From: Lachnospiraceae bacterium
GTDB lineage: Bacteria > Bacillota > Clostridia > Lachnospirales > Lachnospiraceae
Length of the DNA: 45,825 nt
Assembly (NCBI GenBank): GCA_017623215.1
Contig: JAGAPO010000064.1
Location: 1-45,825 of the forward strand
Reading direction: 5' to 3'
Of the stretch, positions 6,493 to 15,343 are shown piece by piece; position 1 is the stretch's first letter, and the number at the start of each line of letters is the position of its first letter. The notes beneath the pieces were generated by a model. That model did no database searches and had not been told where the DNA came from. It was given only the letters and a program-made list of their open reading frames with translations. The position numbers and the translations under genes are program-made.

Positions 6493-8499
6493 ATGAAGAA
6501 GGATAACAGAGGAAAATTGTTCGTACATATGATGATATTTGTATTGGCAAGGACGGCACTGTTCGGAGTGCGGCCGATGCTTGCGGGAATGACGGCGGGA
6601 GGCAGTGCTGCCGGGCTTTCGGGAATTGGAATATGGCTTGTGTCACTGCTTGGAATGGCGGGAACGGTGACGCTTGAGGATTTCGTAAAATATGGCTGTA
6701 TTATTGCGGTATCGGAGTTTTTGCTGCTGCTGCAGGAGAAATTATCCGGAAAGCGGCCGGGAATGCTTCGTTCCGGCCTGACATGCGCGCTGGTGAATAT
6801 CGGAATCTCCGCGGGGGGATTATTATTGGAAAGGCCGGATCCGGAGGCGTGGATGGAGGTTGCTCTGGAGGGAGCCCTTATCCTGGGAACCGCGATTGTG
6901 GGCGGCTTTGGAATCCGGTTCTTTCTTGAGGAAAAGCCCGGAAGGCAGAAGGGAATCGCGCAGATTGCGGGTGCGGCTGTTCTGATGACGCTTACCGTAT
7001 ATGCGCTTCCGAAATTCGATGAAAGATTGTTCTACATAGAGCTTGCTGCATTTTTGTGCCTGCTGCTTTTAAGCTGGAAGACATCTGCGCCGGAGTCGGA
7101 TAATTACGGAAAGGAGAATTATCAGGACCTGGCAAGGAAGCGGCTCACGGATATGGCGGACTCGTTTGAACGGCTGTCGGGCGCGTTCCGAAAGATTGCG
7201 GTTCCGAGACAGTCCCTGGAGGCGCCGGCGATTAACCGTGTCATAGAATCCATGTCGGAGCGCCTGTGCAGCCATTGCGAGAAATGCAGCCGCTGCTGGG
7301 AGCAGAATTATGATGTGACCTGTGCGGCGGCGGAGCAGATTTTTACGGCAGCGCTTGAGAAGGGAACCGTGGAGCGGCAGGATATCCCGCTGTCTTTTAC
7401 CAAATCCTGCATTTGCATGGATGACTTTCTGGAAGAGACGAACCGGAGTCTGGCGCTTGAGAGGATGAAGCTTTCCTGGAGCAATCAGATGGCGGAGAGC
7501 CGCGAGGCTGTCGCCGGGCAGCTAAAGGAGGTGGCCCGGATTGTAAATGAGTTCTCCGGGGATCTCTATGAGACTCTGGAGGCATCCGGAATCAGAGAGG
7601 ATACGATTATTGAAGGAATGAAGGCAGGGCATATCCAGGTAAAGAAGGTCAGCGTCTTTGAGACGGGCAGCAGAGGAATGGAAGTGCATCTGTACGCGAA
7701 ATGCAAAAAGGGAAAATGTGTTACGATTCGGGAGGCCGCGGCGCTGCTTTCCGGAATTCTTGGAAAGCGTTTTGTTCCGGATGGCGCCGCCCGCAATGTG
7801 GTCGGAAAGGAATATTCGGGAATATGCTTTCGGGAGGATACGAATTACCGGGCGCTGACCGGAATGGCGCGTGTGGCAAAGCAGCAGGGAGAAGTGTGCG
7901 GGGATACATTTTCGTTCCTGTATCCGGAGACGGGCGAGCTGATTATGATGCTGTCGGACGGGATGGGAAGCGGGGAAGAGGCCGAGGCGCAGAGTCGTTC
8001 GGTCATCGAATTGCTGGAAGAGCTTTTGGAGGCGGGCTTTAAGGAGGAGCCCGCGGTAAGGCTGATTAATTCGCTGTTAGTGCTGCGGGCGGAGAATCAG
8101 AGCTTTTCGACCGTGGATCTTGGTGTGGTAAATCTGTATACGGGTACCTGTGGATTTGTAAAAGCGGGCGCGGCGGCTGCATATGTGAAGCGCGGCAATC
8201 AGGTTGAGGTCGTGGAATCGGGGAATCTTCCGGCGGGGATTATCGCGGATTACGAGTACGAGGAGCGCTGTAAAAAGCTGTACGACGGCGATTTCCTGAT
8301 TATGGTTACGGACGGGGTTGCCGACTGTCTGCAGGAGAATGAGCGGGAGCAGGGGCTTGCTGACCTCATAGGAGGAATACGGAGCAATAACCCGCAGGAG
8401 ATCGCAAATACGATTCTGACGCAGGCGCTTGCAAGAAATCAGAATCTTCCGGCTGACGATATGACGGTGCTGGTGGCGGGAATCTGGAGAAAAGGATAA
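6493..8499 (+). CDS. spoIIE: Stage II sporulation protein E (SpoIIE phosphatase)
   Basis: A 668-residue protein. Hydrophobic helices fill about residues 10-195, followed by a central region with a Cys-rich CSHCEKCSRCW segment (about 259-269), and a C-terminal PP2C phosphatase domain from about residue 455. Metal-binding Asp residues are visible in LSDGMGSGEEA (D489), VTDGVAD (D607) and ADDMTVLV (D656). SpoIIE dephosphorylates the anti-anti-sigma factor SpoIIAA at the asymmetric septum and so activates SigF in the forespore; it also interacts with FtsZ. It is shorter than the roughly 827-residue Bacillus protein, chiefly in the membrane part. An AAAGGCGG site precedes the ATG. tilS follows on the same strand. 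Confidence 0.95.
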   Translation: MKKDNRGKLFVHMMIFVLARTALFGVRPMLAGMTAGGSAAGLSGIGIWLVSLLGMAGTVTLEDFVKYGCIIAVSEFLLLLQEKLSGKRPGMLRSGLTCALVNIGISAGGLLLERPDPEAWMEVALEGALILGTAIVGGFGIRFFLEEKPGRQKGIAQIAGAAVLMTLTVYALPKFDERLFYIELAAFLCLLLLSWKTSAPESDNYGKENYQDLARKRLTDMADSFERLSGAFRKIAVPRQSLEAPAINRVIESMSERLCSHCEKCSRCWEQNYDVTCAAAEQIFTAALEKGTVERQDIPLSFTKSCICMDDFLEETNRSLALERMKLSWSNQMAESREAVAGQLKEVARIVNEFSGDLYETLEASGIREDTIIEGMKAGHIQVKKVSVFETGSRGMEVHLYAKCKKGKCVTIREAAALLSGILGKRFVPDGAARNVVGKEYSGICFREDTNYRALTGMARVAKQQGEVCGDTFSFLYPETGELIMMLSDGMGSGEEAEAQSRSVIELLEELLEAGFKEEPAVRLINSLLVLRAENQSFSTVDLGVVNLYTGTCGFVKAGAAAAYVKRGNQVEVVESGNLPAGIIADYEYEERCKKLYDGDFLIMVTDGVADCLQENEREQGLADLIGGIRSNNPQEIANTILTQALARNQNLPADDMTVLVAGIWRKG

Positions 8500-8515
8500 T
8501 CGGATGCCCCATGCC

Positions 8516-8544
8516 TTGATTTTTCTGCCGAAGAAGGGTACAAT
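8516..8544 (+). promoter_or_regulatory. Promoter of tilS-hpt-ftsH
   Basis: TTGATT (8516-8521), 17 bp, TACAAT (8539-8544), between the spoIIE stop and the tilS start. It gives these housekeeping genes a start site independent of the sporulation gene upstream. Confidence 0.65.
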
Positions 8545-8584
8545 GATAACAGATTGGGTATCGGTTACCCGGATAGGAGTCGGC

Positions 8585-10012
8585 ATGTGGAAGAAGATCA
8601 CAGATTATATCGGACAATATGATATGCTGCAGGCGGGAGATCGCGTGACGGCCGGAGTATCGGGCGGCGCGGATTCGGTCTGTCTGCTCAGACTGCTGTG
8701 CGATCTGCGGGAGCGTATCGGCTTTGAACTATATGTCGTGCATGTCAACCATGGTCTCAGGGGAGCGGAAGCGGACGAGGACGAGGCATTCACGCGGAGG
8801 CTGTGCAAGGCGCATGAGGTTCCGTTCCGGGCTGTCCGCGCGGATGTGGCGGAGCTTGCAAGAAGAGAGGGAATTGGGGAGGAAGAGGCCGGAAGGCGGA
8901 TTCGGTATGAAGCATTTCTGGAGGAATGCCGGGAGAGAGGCTGCAATAAAGCGGCGGTGGCTCATAACAGGGAGGATAATGCAGAGACGGTGTTGTTTCG
9001 GCTGTTTCGGGGGAGCTTCGCGGGGGGACTTTCAGGAATCCGACCGATTCGGGAGCTTGCACCGGGAATTCAGCTGATAAGGCCGCTGCTGAATACGCCG
9101 CGCGCTGAGATTGAAAGAATTCTTAAGGAACTGAAGCAGGATTACAGAACCGATCGAACGAATCTGACAACGGATTATGGGAGAAACGTCATCCGCCATC
9201 AGATTCTTTCCGTGGCATCCGAGCGGCTGAATTCCGAAGCGGCCGCGAATGTTGTACGGGCGGCCGAGCAGCTTGGCGAGGTGTACGAGGTATTCTCGGA
9301 GCACGTGGATGAGGCGGAGCAGAGATACCTTTCGATGCCGGAGAAGGCGCGAATGGATGCCGGCGAAGTTTTTCTGTCGGAAGAACTGCTCTCCGTAAAA
9401 AAAGTAATTGCCTGCGAGGTCATTATGCGCGCGTTCGGGTATCTGCGCGGGAGCAAAAAGGATCTGGGGACGGTTCATGTGGAGGCGGTATATGGACTGT
9501 TTTCCCTGCAGTGCGGCAGAAAGCTTACGCTGCCGGCAGGGATGACGGCGCTTCGTACCTATGGAGGAATTCTTCTGCAGAGCAGGGAAGAAGAGGCGGC
9601 AGCTCTTCCGGGAGAGATATCGGTACCGGGGCGCTGGTATCTGCCGGAGCTTGGCTGCTGGCTGAACGCAGAGACGGCCAAGTATGAAAAAAATATTATA
9701 ATTCCAAAAAATAACTGTACGAAATGGTTTGATTATGATAAAATAAAAGGTACTCTGAATTTACGTACCAGAAAAGAGGGCGATTTTCTCCAGATCAGAC
9801 AGGATGGGGGTACCAAATCCCTGAAATCCCTTCTGATCGATGAAAAGATTCCCGTCGAACGGCGCGGAAGGCTGCCGCTGCTTGCAGTGGATTCCCACAT
9901 TCTGTGGGTGATCGGCGGGCGCGCCAGCGAGGCATTTCGAATAGGAGAAGACACAAGAACAATTTTAAAGGTTAATTTATACGGAGGAAATGGATATGGC
10001 GGAGAGAATTGA
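8585..10012 (+). CDS. tilS: tRNA(Ile)-lysidine synthase TilS
   Basis: A 475-residue protein with the N-type ATP-pyrophosphatase P-loop SGGADS (residues 26-31) and the TilS-specific YVVHVNHGLRG and HNREDNAETVLFRLFRG segments. A central NRHQ-like part (NVIRHQILSV) follows, then a C-terminal domain ending in RKEGDFLQIRQDGGTKSLKSLLI. TilS adds lysine to C34 of tRNA-Ile(CAU), so that it reads AUA codons; it is essential in most bacteria. The start at 8585 uses ATAGGAG upstream; the longer frame from 8504 runs through the promoter. Its 3' end overlaps hpt by 17 bases. Confidence 0.95.
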   Translation: MWKKITDYIGQYDMLQAGDRVTAGVSGGADSVCLLRLLCDLRERIGFELYVVHVNHGLRGAEADEDEAFTRRLCKAHEVPFRAVRADVAELARREGIGEEEAGRRIRYEAFLEECRERGCNKAAVAHNREDNAETVLFRLFRGSFAGGLSGIRPIRELAPGIQLIRPLLNTPRAEIERILKELKQDYRTDRTNLTTDYGRNVIRHQILSVASERLNSEAAANVVRAAEQLGEVYEVFSEHVDEAEQRYLSMPEKARMDAGEVFLSEELLSVKKVIACEVIMRAFGYLRGSKKDLGTVHVEAVYGLFSLQCGRKLTLPAGMTALRTYGGILLQSREEEAAALPGEISVPGRWYLPELGCWLNAETAKYEKNIIIPKNNCTKWFDYDKIKGTLNLRTRKEGDFLQIRQDGGTKSLKSLLIDEKIPVERRGRLPLLAVDSHILWVIGGRASEAFRIGEDTRTILKVNLYGGNGYGGEN

Positions 10013-10520
10013 TGTATTAATATCAAAGGAAGCAGTGGAGGCGAAGATTAAAGAACTCGGTGAGCAGTTAAGCAGGGATTATGCCGGCAGGAGACTGCAT
10101 CTGATCTGTGTTCTGAAGGGAGGCGTATTCTTTATGACGGAGCTTTCCAAGCATATTTCGCTTCCGGTTACCATTGATTTTATGTCGGTATCGAGCTATG
10201 GAGACGAGATGGTAAGTTCGGGAAGAGTTAAGATCGTAAAGGATCTGGATGAGTCCATCGAGGGAAAGGATGTCCTGGTTGTGGAAGATATTATTGACTC
10301 GGGAAGAACCCTGTCCTATCTTCTCGATATTTTGAAGAGCCGCAAGCCTGCCAGCATGAAGCTGTGTACATTGCTGGATAAGCCGGATCGCAGAGTGACT
10401 GAGGTTGAGGTTGATTATACGGGCTTCCAGATTCCGGATGAATTCGTGGTAGGGTATGGATTGGATTATAAGCAGATTTATCGCAATCTGCCGTATATCG
10501 GAATTGTGGTTCAGGAATAA
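9996..10520 (+). CDS. hpt: Hypoxanthine phosphoribosyltransferase
   Basis: A 174-residue type I phosphoribosyltransferase of normal length. The PRPP-binding loop VLVVEDIIDSGRTL lies at residues 93-106, the flexible loop SVSSYGDEMVSSG near 65-77, and the hood motif DEFVVGYGLDY near 148. It salvages hypoxanthine and guanine to IMP and GMP. Of two nearby ATGs, 9996 is preferred because GGAGG sits eight bases upstream, whereas it is only about three bases from the ATG at 9990. The tilS-hpt-ftsH order is conserved across Firmicutes. Confidence 0.96.
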   Translation: MAERIDVLISKEAVEAKIKELGEQLSRDYAGRRLHLICVLKGGVFFMTELSKHISLPVTIDFMSVSSYGDEMVSSGRVKIVKDLDESIEGKDVLVVEDIIDSGRTLSYLLDILKSRKPASMKLCTLLDKPDRRVTEVEVDYTGFQIPDEFVVGYGLDYKQIYRNLPYIGIVVQE

Positions 10521-10535
10521 GGAGGTTTTAGCGAA

Positions 10536-12362
10536 TTGAGAAAATCATTTAAGGGATATGGCTTTTATCTGGTCATTCTCGCAATTATTCTGCTGACCGT
10601 ATATTTATCCGACGGGATGAAAAAGAGTAGCTCGGGAGCTTACGAGTACGCGGATTTCCTCGTGGATCTGGAGGCGGGGAACGTACTCGCGGTTGAGATC
10701 TATCAGAACGAAGAGGTTCCGACCGGTGAAGTGGAGCTGCGCTTAAAAAGCGGTCAGGTAAAGAGCTTTTATATGACGGATGTGAACGAGGCCTGGAAGG
10801 CGGCGACGGAGGCGGCTCTTTCTCCGGTTGTGCACGATGTATCCAAGCCGGGCTGGTTCCTTACAAGCGTTCTTCCGTATCTGCTCCTGTTCGTTGTCAT
10901 TATTTTGATGTTCTCGTTCATGACCGGGCAGGCCGGAGGCGGCGGAGGGAATAACTCCAAAGTGATGAATTTCGGCAAGAGCCGCGCAAGAATGACGATG
11001 GATGAGAACAAAAGGACGACATTCAAGAACGTGGCGGGCCTGAATGAAGAGAAGGAAGAGCTGAGAGAGATCGTCGATTTCTTAAAAGCTCCCCGCAAAT
11101 ACCTGCAGGTTGGTGCAAGGATTCCCAAGGGCGTTCTGCTTGAGGGACCTCCCGGAACCGGTAAGACGCTGCTGGCAAGAGCGGTGGCGGGAGAGGCCGG
11201 TGTTCCGTTCTTCTCGATATCCGGTTCTGATTTCGTGGAGATGTTCGTCGGTGTCGGCGCGTCCCGCGTGCGCGATTTGTTCAATGACGCGAAGAAGAAC
11301 AGTCCGTGTATCATATTTATTGATGAGATTGATGCGGTGGCAAGGCGCAGAGGTACCGGTATGGGCGGCGGCCATGACGAGAGAGAGCAGACGCTCAATC
11401 AGCTGCTCGTTGAGATGGACGGTTTTGGAGCCAACGAGGGAATCATCGTGATGGCGGCGACAAACCGTGTGGATATTCTCGATCCCGCGATATTAAGACC
11501 GGGCCGTTTTGACCGCAAGGTTATGGTCGGAAGGCCGGATGTGAAGGGAAGAGAAGAAATTCTGAATGTTCACGCGAAGGGAAAGCCGCTTGGTGAGGAC
11601 GTGGATCTGAAGCAGATTGCGCAGACAACTGCGGGCTTTACGGGCGCGGATCTGGAGAATCTGCTGAATGAGGCCGCAATCTGCGCGGCAAAGGACGACA
11701 GAAGCTTCATCAAGGATGAGGATATCAAGCGTTCTTTTATCAAGGTCGGCATCGGTACGGAGAAGAAGAGCCGTGTGATTACCGATAAGGAGAAGAAGAT
11801 TACCGCATTCCACGAGGCAGGGCATGCAATTCTGTTCCATGTGCTTCCGGATGTCGGACCGGTCTACACCGTATCCATCATTCCGACCGGCAGCGGAGCC
11901 GCGGGCTATACCATGCCGCTCCCGGAAAAGGATGAGATGTTCAACACCAAGGGCAGAATGAGGCAGGATATCATCGTATCGCTTGGCGGAAGAGTGGCCG
12001 AGGAGCTGGTATTTGACGATATTACAACCGGAGCGTCGCAGGACATCAAGGTTGCAACCAAGACAGCACGCAGCATGGTTACGCGCTACGGCTTTTCGAA
12101 CAGCATCGGAATGGTCAACTATGAGGATGATGATGACGCGGTATTCATCGGAAGAGACCTTGCGCATACCAGAAGCTACAGTGAGAACGTGGCGAATGAG
12201 ATTGACAGCGAAGTGCGCAGGATTATTGACGAATGCTACGCGGAGGCGAAGCGGATTCTCACTGAGTACGATACCGTACTTCACAAGTGTGCAGCACTGT
12301 TAATTGAGAAAGAACGCATCAATCGCGAGGAATTCGAAAGTCTTTTTGCTGAAATTGGGTAA
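10536..12362 (+). CDS. ftsH: ATP-dependent zinc metalloprotease FtsH
   Basis: A 608-residue membrane AAA+ protease. It has two transmembrane helices (about 8-26 and 109-128) flanking an extracytoplasmic domain, then a Gly-rich stretch. Walker A GPPGTGKT is at 204-211, Walker B IIFIDEID at 259-266, the second region of homology is present ([22 protein letters not shown]), and the zinc motif HEAGH is at 426-430. FtsH degrades misfolded membrane proteins and short-lived regulators. Translation begins at a TTG (10536) nine bases after AAGGAGGT; no ATG nearby fits. The C-terminus is shorter than in Bacillus and lacks a long acidic tail. Confidence 0.96.
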   Translation: MRKSFKGYGFYLVILAIILLTVYLSDGMKKSSSGAYEYADFLVDLEAGNVLAVEIYQNEEVPTGEVELRLKSGQVKSFYMTDVNEAWKAATEAALSPVVHDVSKPGWFLTSVLPYLLLFVVIILMFSFMTGQAGGGGGNNSKVMNFGKSRARMTMDENKRTTFKNVAGLNEEKEELREIVDFLKAPRKYLQVGARIPKGVLLEGPPGTGKTLLARAVAGEAGVPFFSISGSDFVEMFVGVGASRVRDLFNDAKKNSPCIIFIDEIDAVARRRGTGMGGGHDEREQTLNQLLVEMDGFGANEGIIVMAATNRVDILDPAILRPGRFDRKVMVGRPDVKGREEILNVHAKGKPLGEDVDLKQIAQTTAGFTGADLENLLNEAAICAAKDDRSFIKDEDIKRSFIKVGIGTEKKSRVITDKEKKITAFHEAGHAILFHVLPDVGPVYTVSIIPTGSGAAGYTMPLPEKDEMFNTKGRMRQDIIVSLGGRVAEELVFDDITTGASQDIKVATKTARSMVTRYGFSNSIGMVNYEDDDDAVFIGRDLAHTRSYSENVANEIDSEVRRIIDECYAEAKRILTEYDTVLHKCAALLIEKERINREEFESLFAEIG

Positions 12363-12393
12363 AATGTACAGAAAATTATCTGACAGCTTTTGA

Positions 12394-12447
12394 GTTTTTG
12401 TAGGACACCAGAATTTACCAGTATTTGTTGTTAGAACCTACAAAAAC
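12394..12447. repeat. Perfect 11-bp inverted repeat downstream of ftsH
   Basis: GTTTTTGTAGG (12394-12404) and CCTACAAAAAC (12437-12447) are exact complements separated by 32 bases. There is no T tract on either strand outside the arms, so it is not a standard terminator; it could protect the ftsH message end. The 440-base gap 12363-12801 has no credible gene but holds this repeat, a small-RNA-like unit and an amylase promoter. Confidence 0.6.
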
Positions 12448-12508
12448 AAATGCAAAACAAATAAATGTTTGTGCACACTTATTTGGCGGCCGATGTTATA
12501 CTGTAACA

Positions 12509-12606
12509 CGTAAACCCCAATACATTATATAGTTTTTGCTACACCCCATAAGTAACAAAAATACCTTCTCCGAAAGAGGGCAGTCTCCCCAAGGCTGTCC
12601 TCTTTT
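12509..12606 (+). ncRNA. Candidate small RNA between ftsH and the GH13 gene
   Basis: An extended -10 (TGTTATACT, TATACT at 12497-12502) with no obvious -35 is followed by about 100 non-coding bases. These end in a good intrinsic terminator: AAAGAGGGCAG (12573-12583) pairs with CTGTCCTCTTT (12595-12605, one G-U pair) and runs into TTTT. No open frame with a ribosome site lies within. It might instead be the 3' end of a long ftsH message. I do not recognise it as a known RNA family. Confidence 0.4.
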
Positions 12607-12672
12607 ACTGTCCTAAGATATGGACTCCGTCCTCTGGGGGAAAAAACAGGAAGAAAATTTTATAAGTTAAAG

Positions 12673-12701
12673 TTGTATTCGCGGTGAAAATAGTATAAAA
12701 T
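12673..12701 (+). promoter_or_regulatory. Candidate promoter of the GH13 gene
   Basis: TTGTAT (12673-12678), 17 bp, TAAAAT (12696-12701), about 95 bases before the gene. Within the leader, CGTAAGCGTTTATA (12754-12767) resembles a degenerate CcpA/LacI-type operator (cre) with mismatched ends, which would fit carbon control; this is weak. Confidence 0.4.
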
Positions 12702-12801
12702 AAAGAGAACAGTATTGGAATTACGATAGTAACGCAGCGCGGAAGAACGCACGCGTAAGCGTTTATAATATAGACGGTGATGGAACAAGGAGACCGAACA
12801 G

Positions 12802-14946
12802 ATGAAGTACAGTATTGATCTCAGCAAGTTATCAAAAGTGGCAAAGGCGCAGTTATATATTGACAGAATGGCACCCACTTTAAATAAGCAGGCGCTTTTT
12901 AGCGACGGAACAGCGAACTTTCGGAGACCGGCGGAACCGGATCCGGGGGATTCCGTCAGATTGCGATTTCGAACCGCAGTAGCGAATGTAGATATGGTAT
13001 ATCTGGTGTGCGGGGAAGAGAAGAAGCGAATGAGTCTGGCGGAACGGGATTCTCAGTTCGATTATTTTGAGGCATCCGTGACAGTGAGTGAGGATCCGGT
13101 GAGGTACTATTTTGAGCTTCCGGGTACCGACAGCACGTATTATTATAATCAGATTGGTGTAACAAAAGAGCGTAAGTCGGAATATGATTTCTGCATTATG
13201 CCGGGATTTCATACGCCGGATTGGGCAAAGGGAGCGGTATTTTATCAGATATTCGTGGACCGGTTTCGTAACGGTGACCCAACGAATGACGTTCTGGATC
13301 AGGAATACTGCTATATCGGAGAGGGAACCGTGCGCGTAAAGGACTGGGCGAAGTATCCGGCTGCAATGGGCGTGCGTGAATTCTACGGCGGTGATTTAAA
13401 GGGCGTGATGGAGAAGCTGGACTATCTCCATGAGTTGGGTGTTGAGGTGATCTACTTTAATCCGCTTTTCGTATCACCCTCGAATCATAAATATGATATT
13501 CAGGACTACGATTATATCGACCCGCATTTTGGCGTGATTGTGGAGGACGGAGGCGAATGTCTGCAGCCCGGTGAGACCTCGAACAAGAAGGCGTCGCGCT
13601 ATATTACCAGAGTGACCTCCAAGGCCAATCTGGAGGCAAGCAACGAACTGTTTATCAAGCTTGTGGAGGAGATTCACAAGAGGGGAATGAAGGTTATTAT
13701 TGACGGAGTGTTCAATCACTGCGGTTCCTTCAATAAATGGCTCGACAAAGAGCAGATATATGAGAATGCGCAGAACTACGAGAAGGGCGCGTACGTGTCG
13801 AAAGAGAGCCCGTATTCCACGTTCTTCCATTTCAGAAAAGAGGGTACATGGCCGTATAATAACGCCTATGACGGCTGGTGGGGTCACGATACGCTTCCGA
13901 AGCTGAATTACGAGGATTCGCCCAAGCTATACGAATACATCATGCGAATCGCGAGAAAGTGGGTCTCTCCGCCTTATAACGTGGACGGCTGGAGACTGGA
14001 TGTGGCCGCGGATCTCGGACATTCCTACGAATTCAATCATAAGTTCTGGAAGGATTTCCGAAAGAATGTCAAGGAGGCGAATCCGAATGCTTTGATTCTG
14101 GCGGAGCATTACGGAGACCCGGCGGCGTGGCTGCAGGGCGATCAGTGGGATTCCGTTATGAACTATGATGCGTTCATGGAGCCTCTTGGCTGGTTTTTAA
14201 CCGGTGTCGAGAAGCACAGCGACGAATACCGCGGGAATATGATCGGCAGCAGCGAGAATTTTTATAATGCGATGAAGCATTATATGTCACGCTTTAACAC
14301 GCAGTCGCTTCAGACTGCGATGAATGAGCTTTCGAACCACGATCATTCCCGATTTCTGACCCGAACGAACCATAAGGTCGGCCGGGTGGCAAGCGTTGGT
14401 TCGGCGGCTGCGAACGAGGGAGTCAACGCCGGAATTATGCGCCAGGCGGTTGTCGTTCAGATGACGTGGCCGGGAGCACCCACCGTATATTATGGGGATG
14501 AGGCGGGCGTGTGCGGCTGGACCGATCCGGATAACCGCAGAACCTATCCGTGGGGCAAGGAAGATAAGACGATGATTGCGTTCCACCGGGAGATGATTCG
14601 CCTGCATCGTTCCTACGAGGCGTTAAAGACCGGTTCGCTTGTGCTGCTGGACGGCGGACAGGGATATATCAGCTATGGCAGGTTTGATGAGACGGACAAG
14701 ATTCTGGTAGCGGTCAATAACAGGGCGGAAGAGATTACCATCACCATCAATGCATGGGAGATCGGTCTGACAGACGCGGATACGCTGGTCAGAATCGCCC
14801 AGACCGATGAGAACGGCTATCAGATGGATGCGAAGATGTATCATCTGAAGGACGGCATCCTGACCCTTGCGTTGAAGCCGGTGTCCGCAGTTGTAATCAA
14901 GAACATGGCGGATGGCGCGGAGAACGAAAGCAGCACGTTTTTCTAA
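12802..14946 (+). CDS. Glycoside hydrolase family 13 (amylase/neopullulanase type)
   Basis: A 714-residue enzyme with no signal peptide, so cytoplasmic. An N-terminal beta domain of about 130 residues, like the CBM34 domain of neopullulanases, precedes the barrel (AVFYQIFVDRFRNGDP). Conserved GH13 regions are visible: VIIDGVFNHCG, DGWRLDVAADL with nucleophile D400, LAEHYGD with acid E435, and LSNHDHSR with D514. A C-terminal beta domain follows. It probably cleaves imported maltodextrins or pullulan-derived oligosaccharides. AAGGAGACC lies upstream. It stands alone with no transporter nearby, and is followed by two tRNA genes. Confidence 0.92.
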   Translation: MKYSIDLSKLSKVAKAQLYIDRMAPTLNKQALFSDGTANFRRPAEPDPGDSVRLRFRTAVANVDMVYLVCGEEKKRMSLAERDSQFDYFEASVTVSEDPVRYYFELPGTDSTYYYNQIGVTKERKSEYDFCIMPGFHTPDWAKGAVFYQIFVDRFRNGDPTNDVLDQEYCYIGEGTVRVKDWAKYPAAMGVREFYGGDLKGVMEKLDYLHELGVEVIYFNPLFVSPSNHKYDIQDYDYIDPHFGVIVEDGGECLQPGETSNKKASRYITRVTSKANLEASNELFIKLVEEIHKRGMKVIIDGVFNHCGSFNKWLDKEQIYENAQNYEKGAYVSKESPYSTFFHFRKEGTWPYNNAYDGWWGHDTLPKLNYEDSPKLYEYIMRIARKWVSPPYNVDGWRLDVAADLGHSYEFNHKFWKDFRKNVKEANPNALILAEHYGDPAAWLQGDQWDSVMNYDAFMEPLGWFLTGVEKHSDEYRGNMIGSSENFYNAMKHYMSRFNTQSLQTAMNELSNHDHSRFLTRTNHKVGRVASVGSAAANEGVNAGIMRQAVVVQMTWPGAPTVYYGDEAGVCGWTDPDNRRTYPWGKEDKTMIAFHREMIRLHRSYEALKTGSLVLLDGGQGYISYGRFDETDKILVAVNNRAEEITITINAWEIGLTDADTLVRIAQTDENGYQMDAKMYHLKDGILTLALKPVSAVVIKNMADGAENESSTFF

Positions 14947-14954
14947 AAAAATAC

Positions 14955-14983
14955 TTGAAATCTGACAGGAACTGTGCTATAAT
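14955..14983 (+). promoter_or_regulatory. Promoter of the tRNA-Tyr/tRNA-Leu unit
   Basis: TTGAAA (14955-14960), exactly 17 bp, and TATAAT (14978-14983), ending 21 bases before tRNA-Tyr. Confidence 0.82.
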
Positions 14984-14996
14984 CTGTTCCTGTCAG
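14962..14996. repeat. Perfect 11-bp inverted repeat spanning the tRNA promoter -10
   Basis: CTGACAGGAAC (14962-14972) and GTTCCTGTCAG (14986-14996) flank 13 bases that contain the TATAAT box. The arms cover the spacer and the expected start site. It could be an operator, or a hairpin ending the GH13 message, but no T tract follows. Confidence 0.75.
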
Positions 14997-15004
14997 TAGA
15001 ATTT

Positions 15005-15086
15005 GGATGGGTTCCCGAGTGGCCAAAGGGGGCAGACTGTAAATCTGTTAGCGACGCTTTCGAAGGTTCGAATCCTTCCCCATCCA
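15005..15086 (+). tRNA. tRNA-Tyr (GTA)
   Basis: An 82-nt class II tRNA with acceptor GGATGGG/CCCATCC, A73, anticodon stem-loop CAGACTGTAAATCTG with GTA, a long variable arm (TTAGCGACGCTTTC region) and T-arm GAAGGTTCGAATCCTTC. CCA is not encoded. Confidence 0.95.
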
Positions 15087-15113
15087 TTGGTTCCCACAAT
15101 TTGATAGGAATCC

Positions 15114-15197
15114 GCGGGTATGGCGGAATAGGCAGACGCAAGGGACTTAAAATCCCTCGGGAGCAATCCCGTGCCGGTTCAAGTCCGGCTACCCGCA
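15114..15197 (+). tRNA. tRNA-Leu (TAA)
   Basis: An 84-nt class II tRNA with acceptor GCGGGTA/TACCCGC, A73, anticodon stem-loop AGGGACTTAAAATCCCT with TAA, variable arm CGGGAGCAATCCCG and T-arm GCCGGTTCAAGTCCGGC. It lies 27 bases after tRNA-Tyr and is probably cotranscribed. Confidence 0.95.
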
Positions 15198-15209
15198 GTA
15201 AGTGAGAAG

Positions 15210-15251
15210 TGCTTCATATGCTGAGTTTATCAGTATTTGAAGCATTTTTTT
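15210..15251 (+). terminator. Intrinsic terminator of the tRNA unit
   Basis: TGCTTCATATGCTGA and TCAGTATTTGAAGCA form a 15-bp stem with two mismatches around GTTTA, followed by seven T residues. Confidence 0.88.
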
Positions 15252-15343
15252 GCGTTTGGTCAAGGTGACAGCAGTGATAACATTCTTAAAAGCACCAGTT
15301 ATTGTGATCCACGATCAATAAAGTGACAGCAGATGAAATTTTT

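Noticed and set aside
8077..8601. Minus-strand frame opposite the end of spoIIE
   Set aside because: The spoIIE phosphatase motifs are on the other strand and no ribosome site or family signal supports this frame.
12754..12767. Confident CcpA (cre) site before the GH13 gene
   Set aside because: Only the central part matches; both end positions deviate, so it is mentioned only as a weak possibility in the promoter entry.
15005..15197. The tRNA pair as an active integration site
   Set aside because: Both tRNAs and their terminator are intact, no tRNA 3' end duplication was seen in the adjoining block, and no integrase gene is present.
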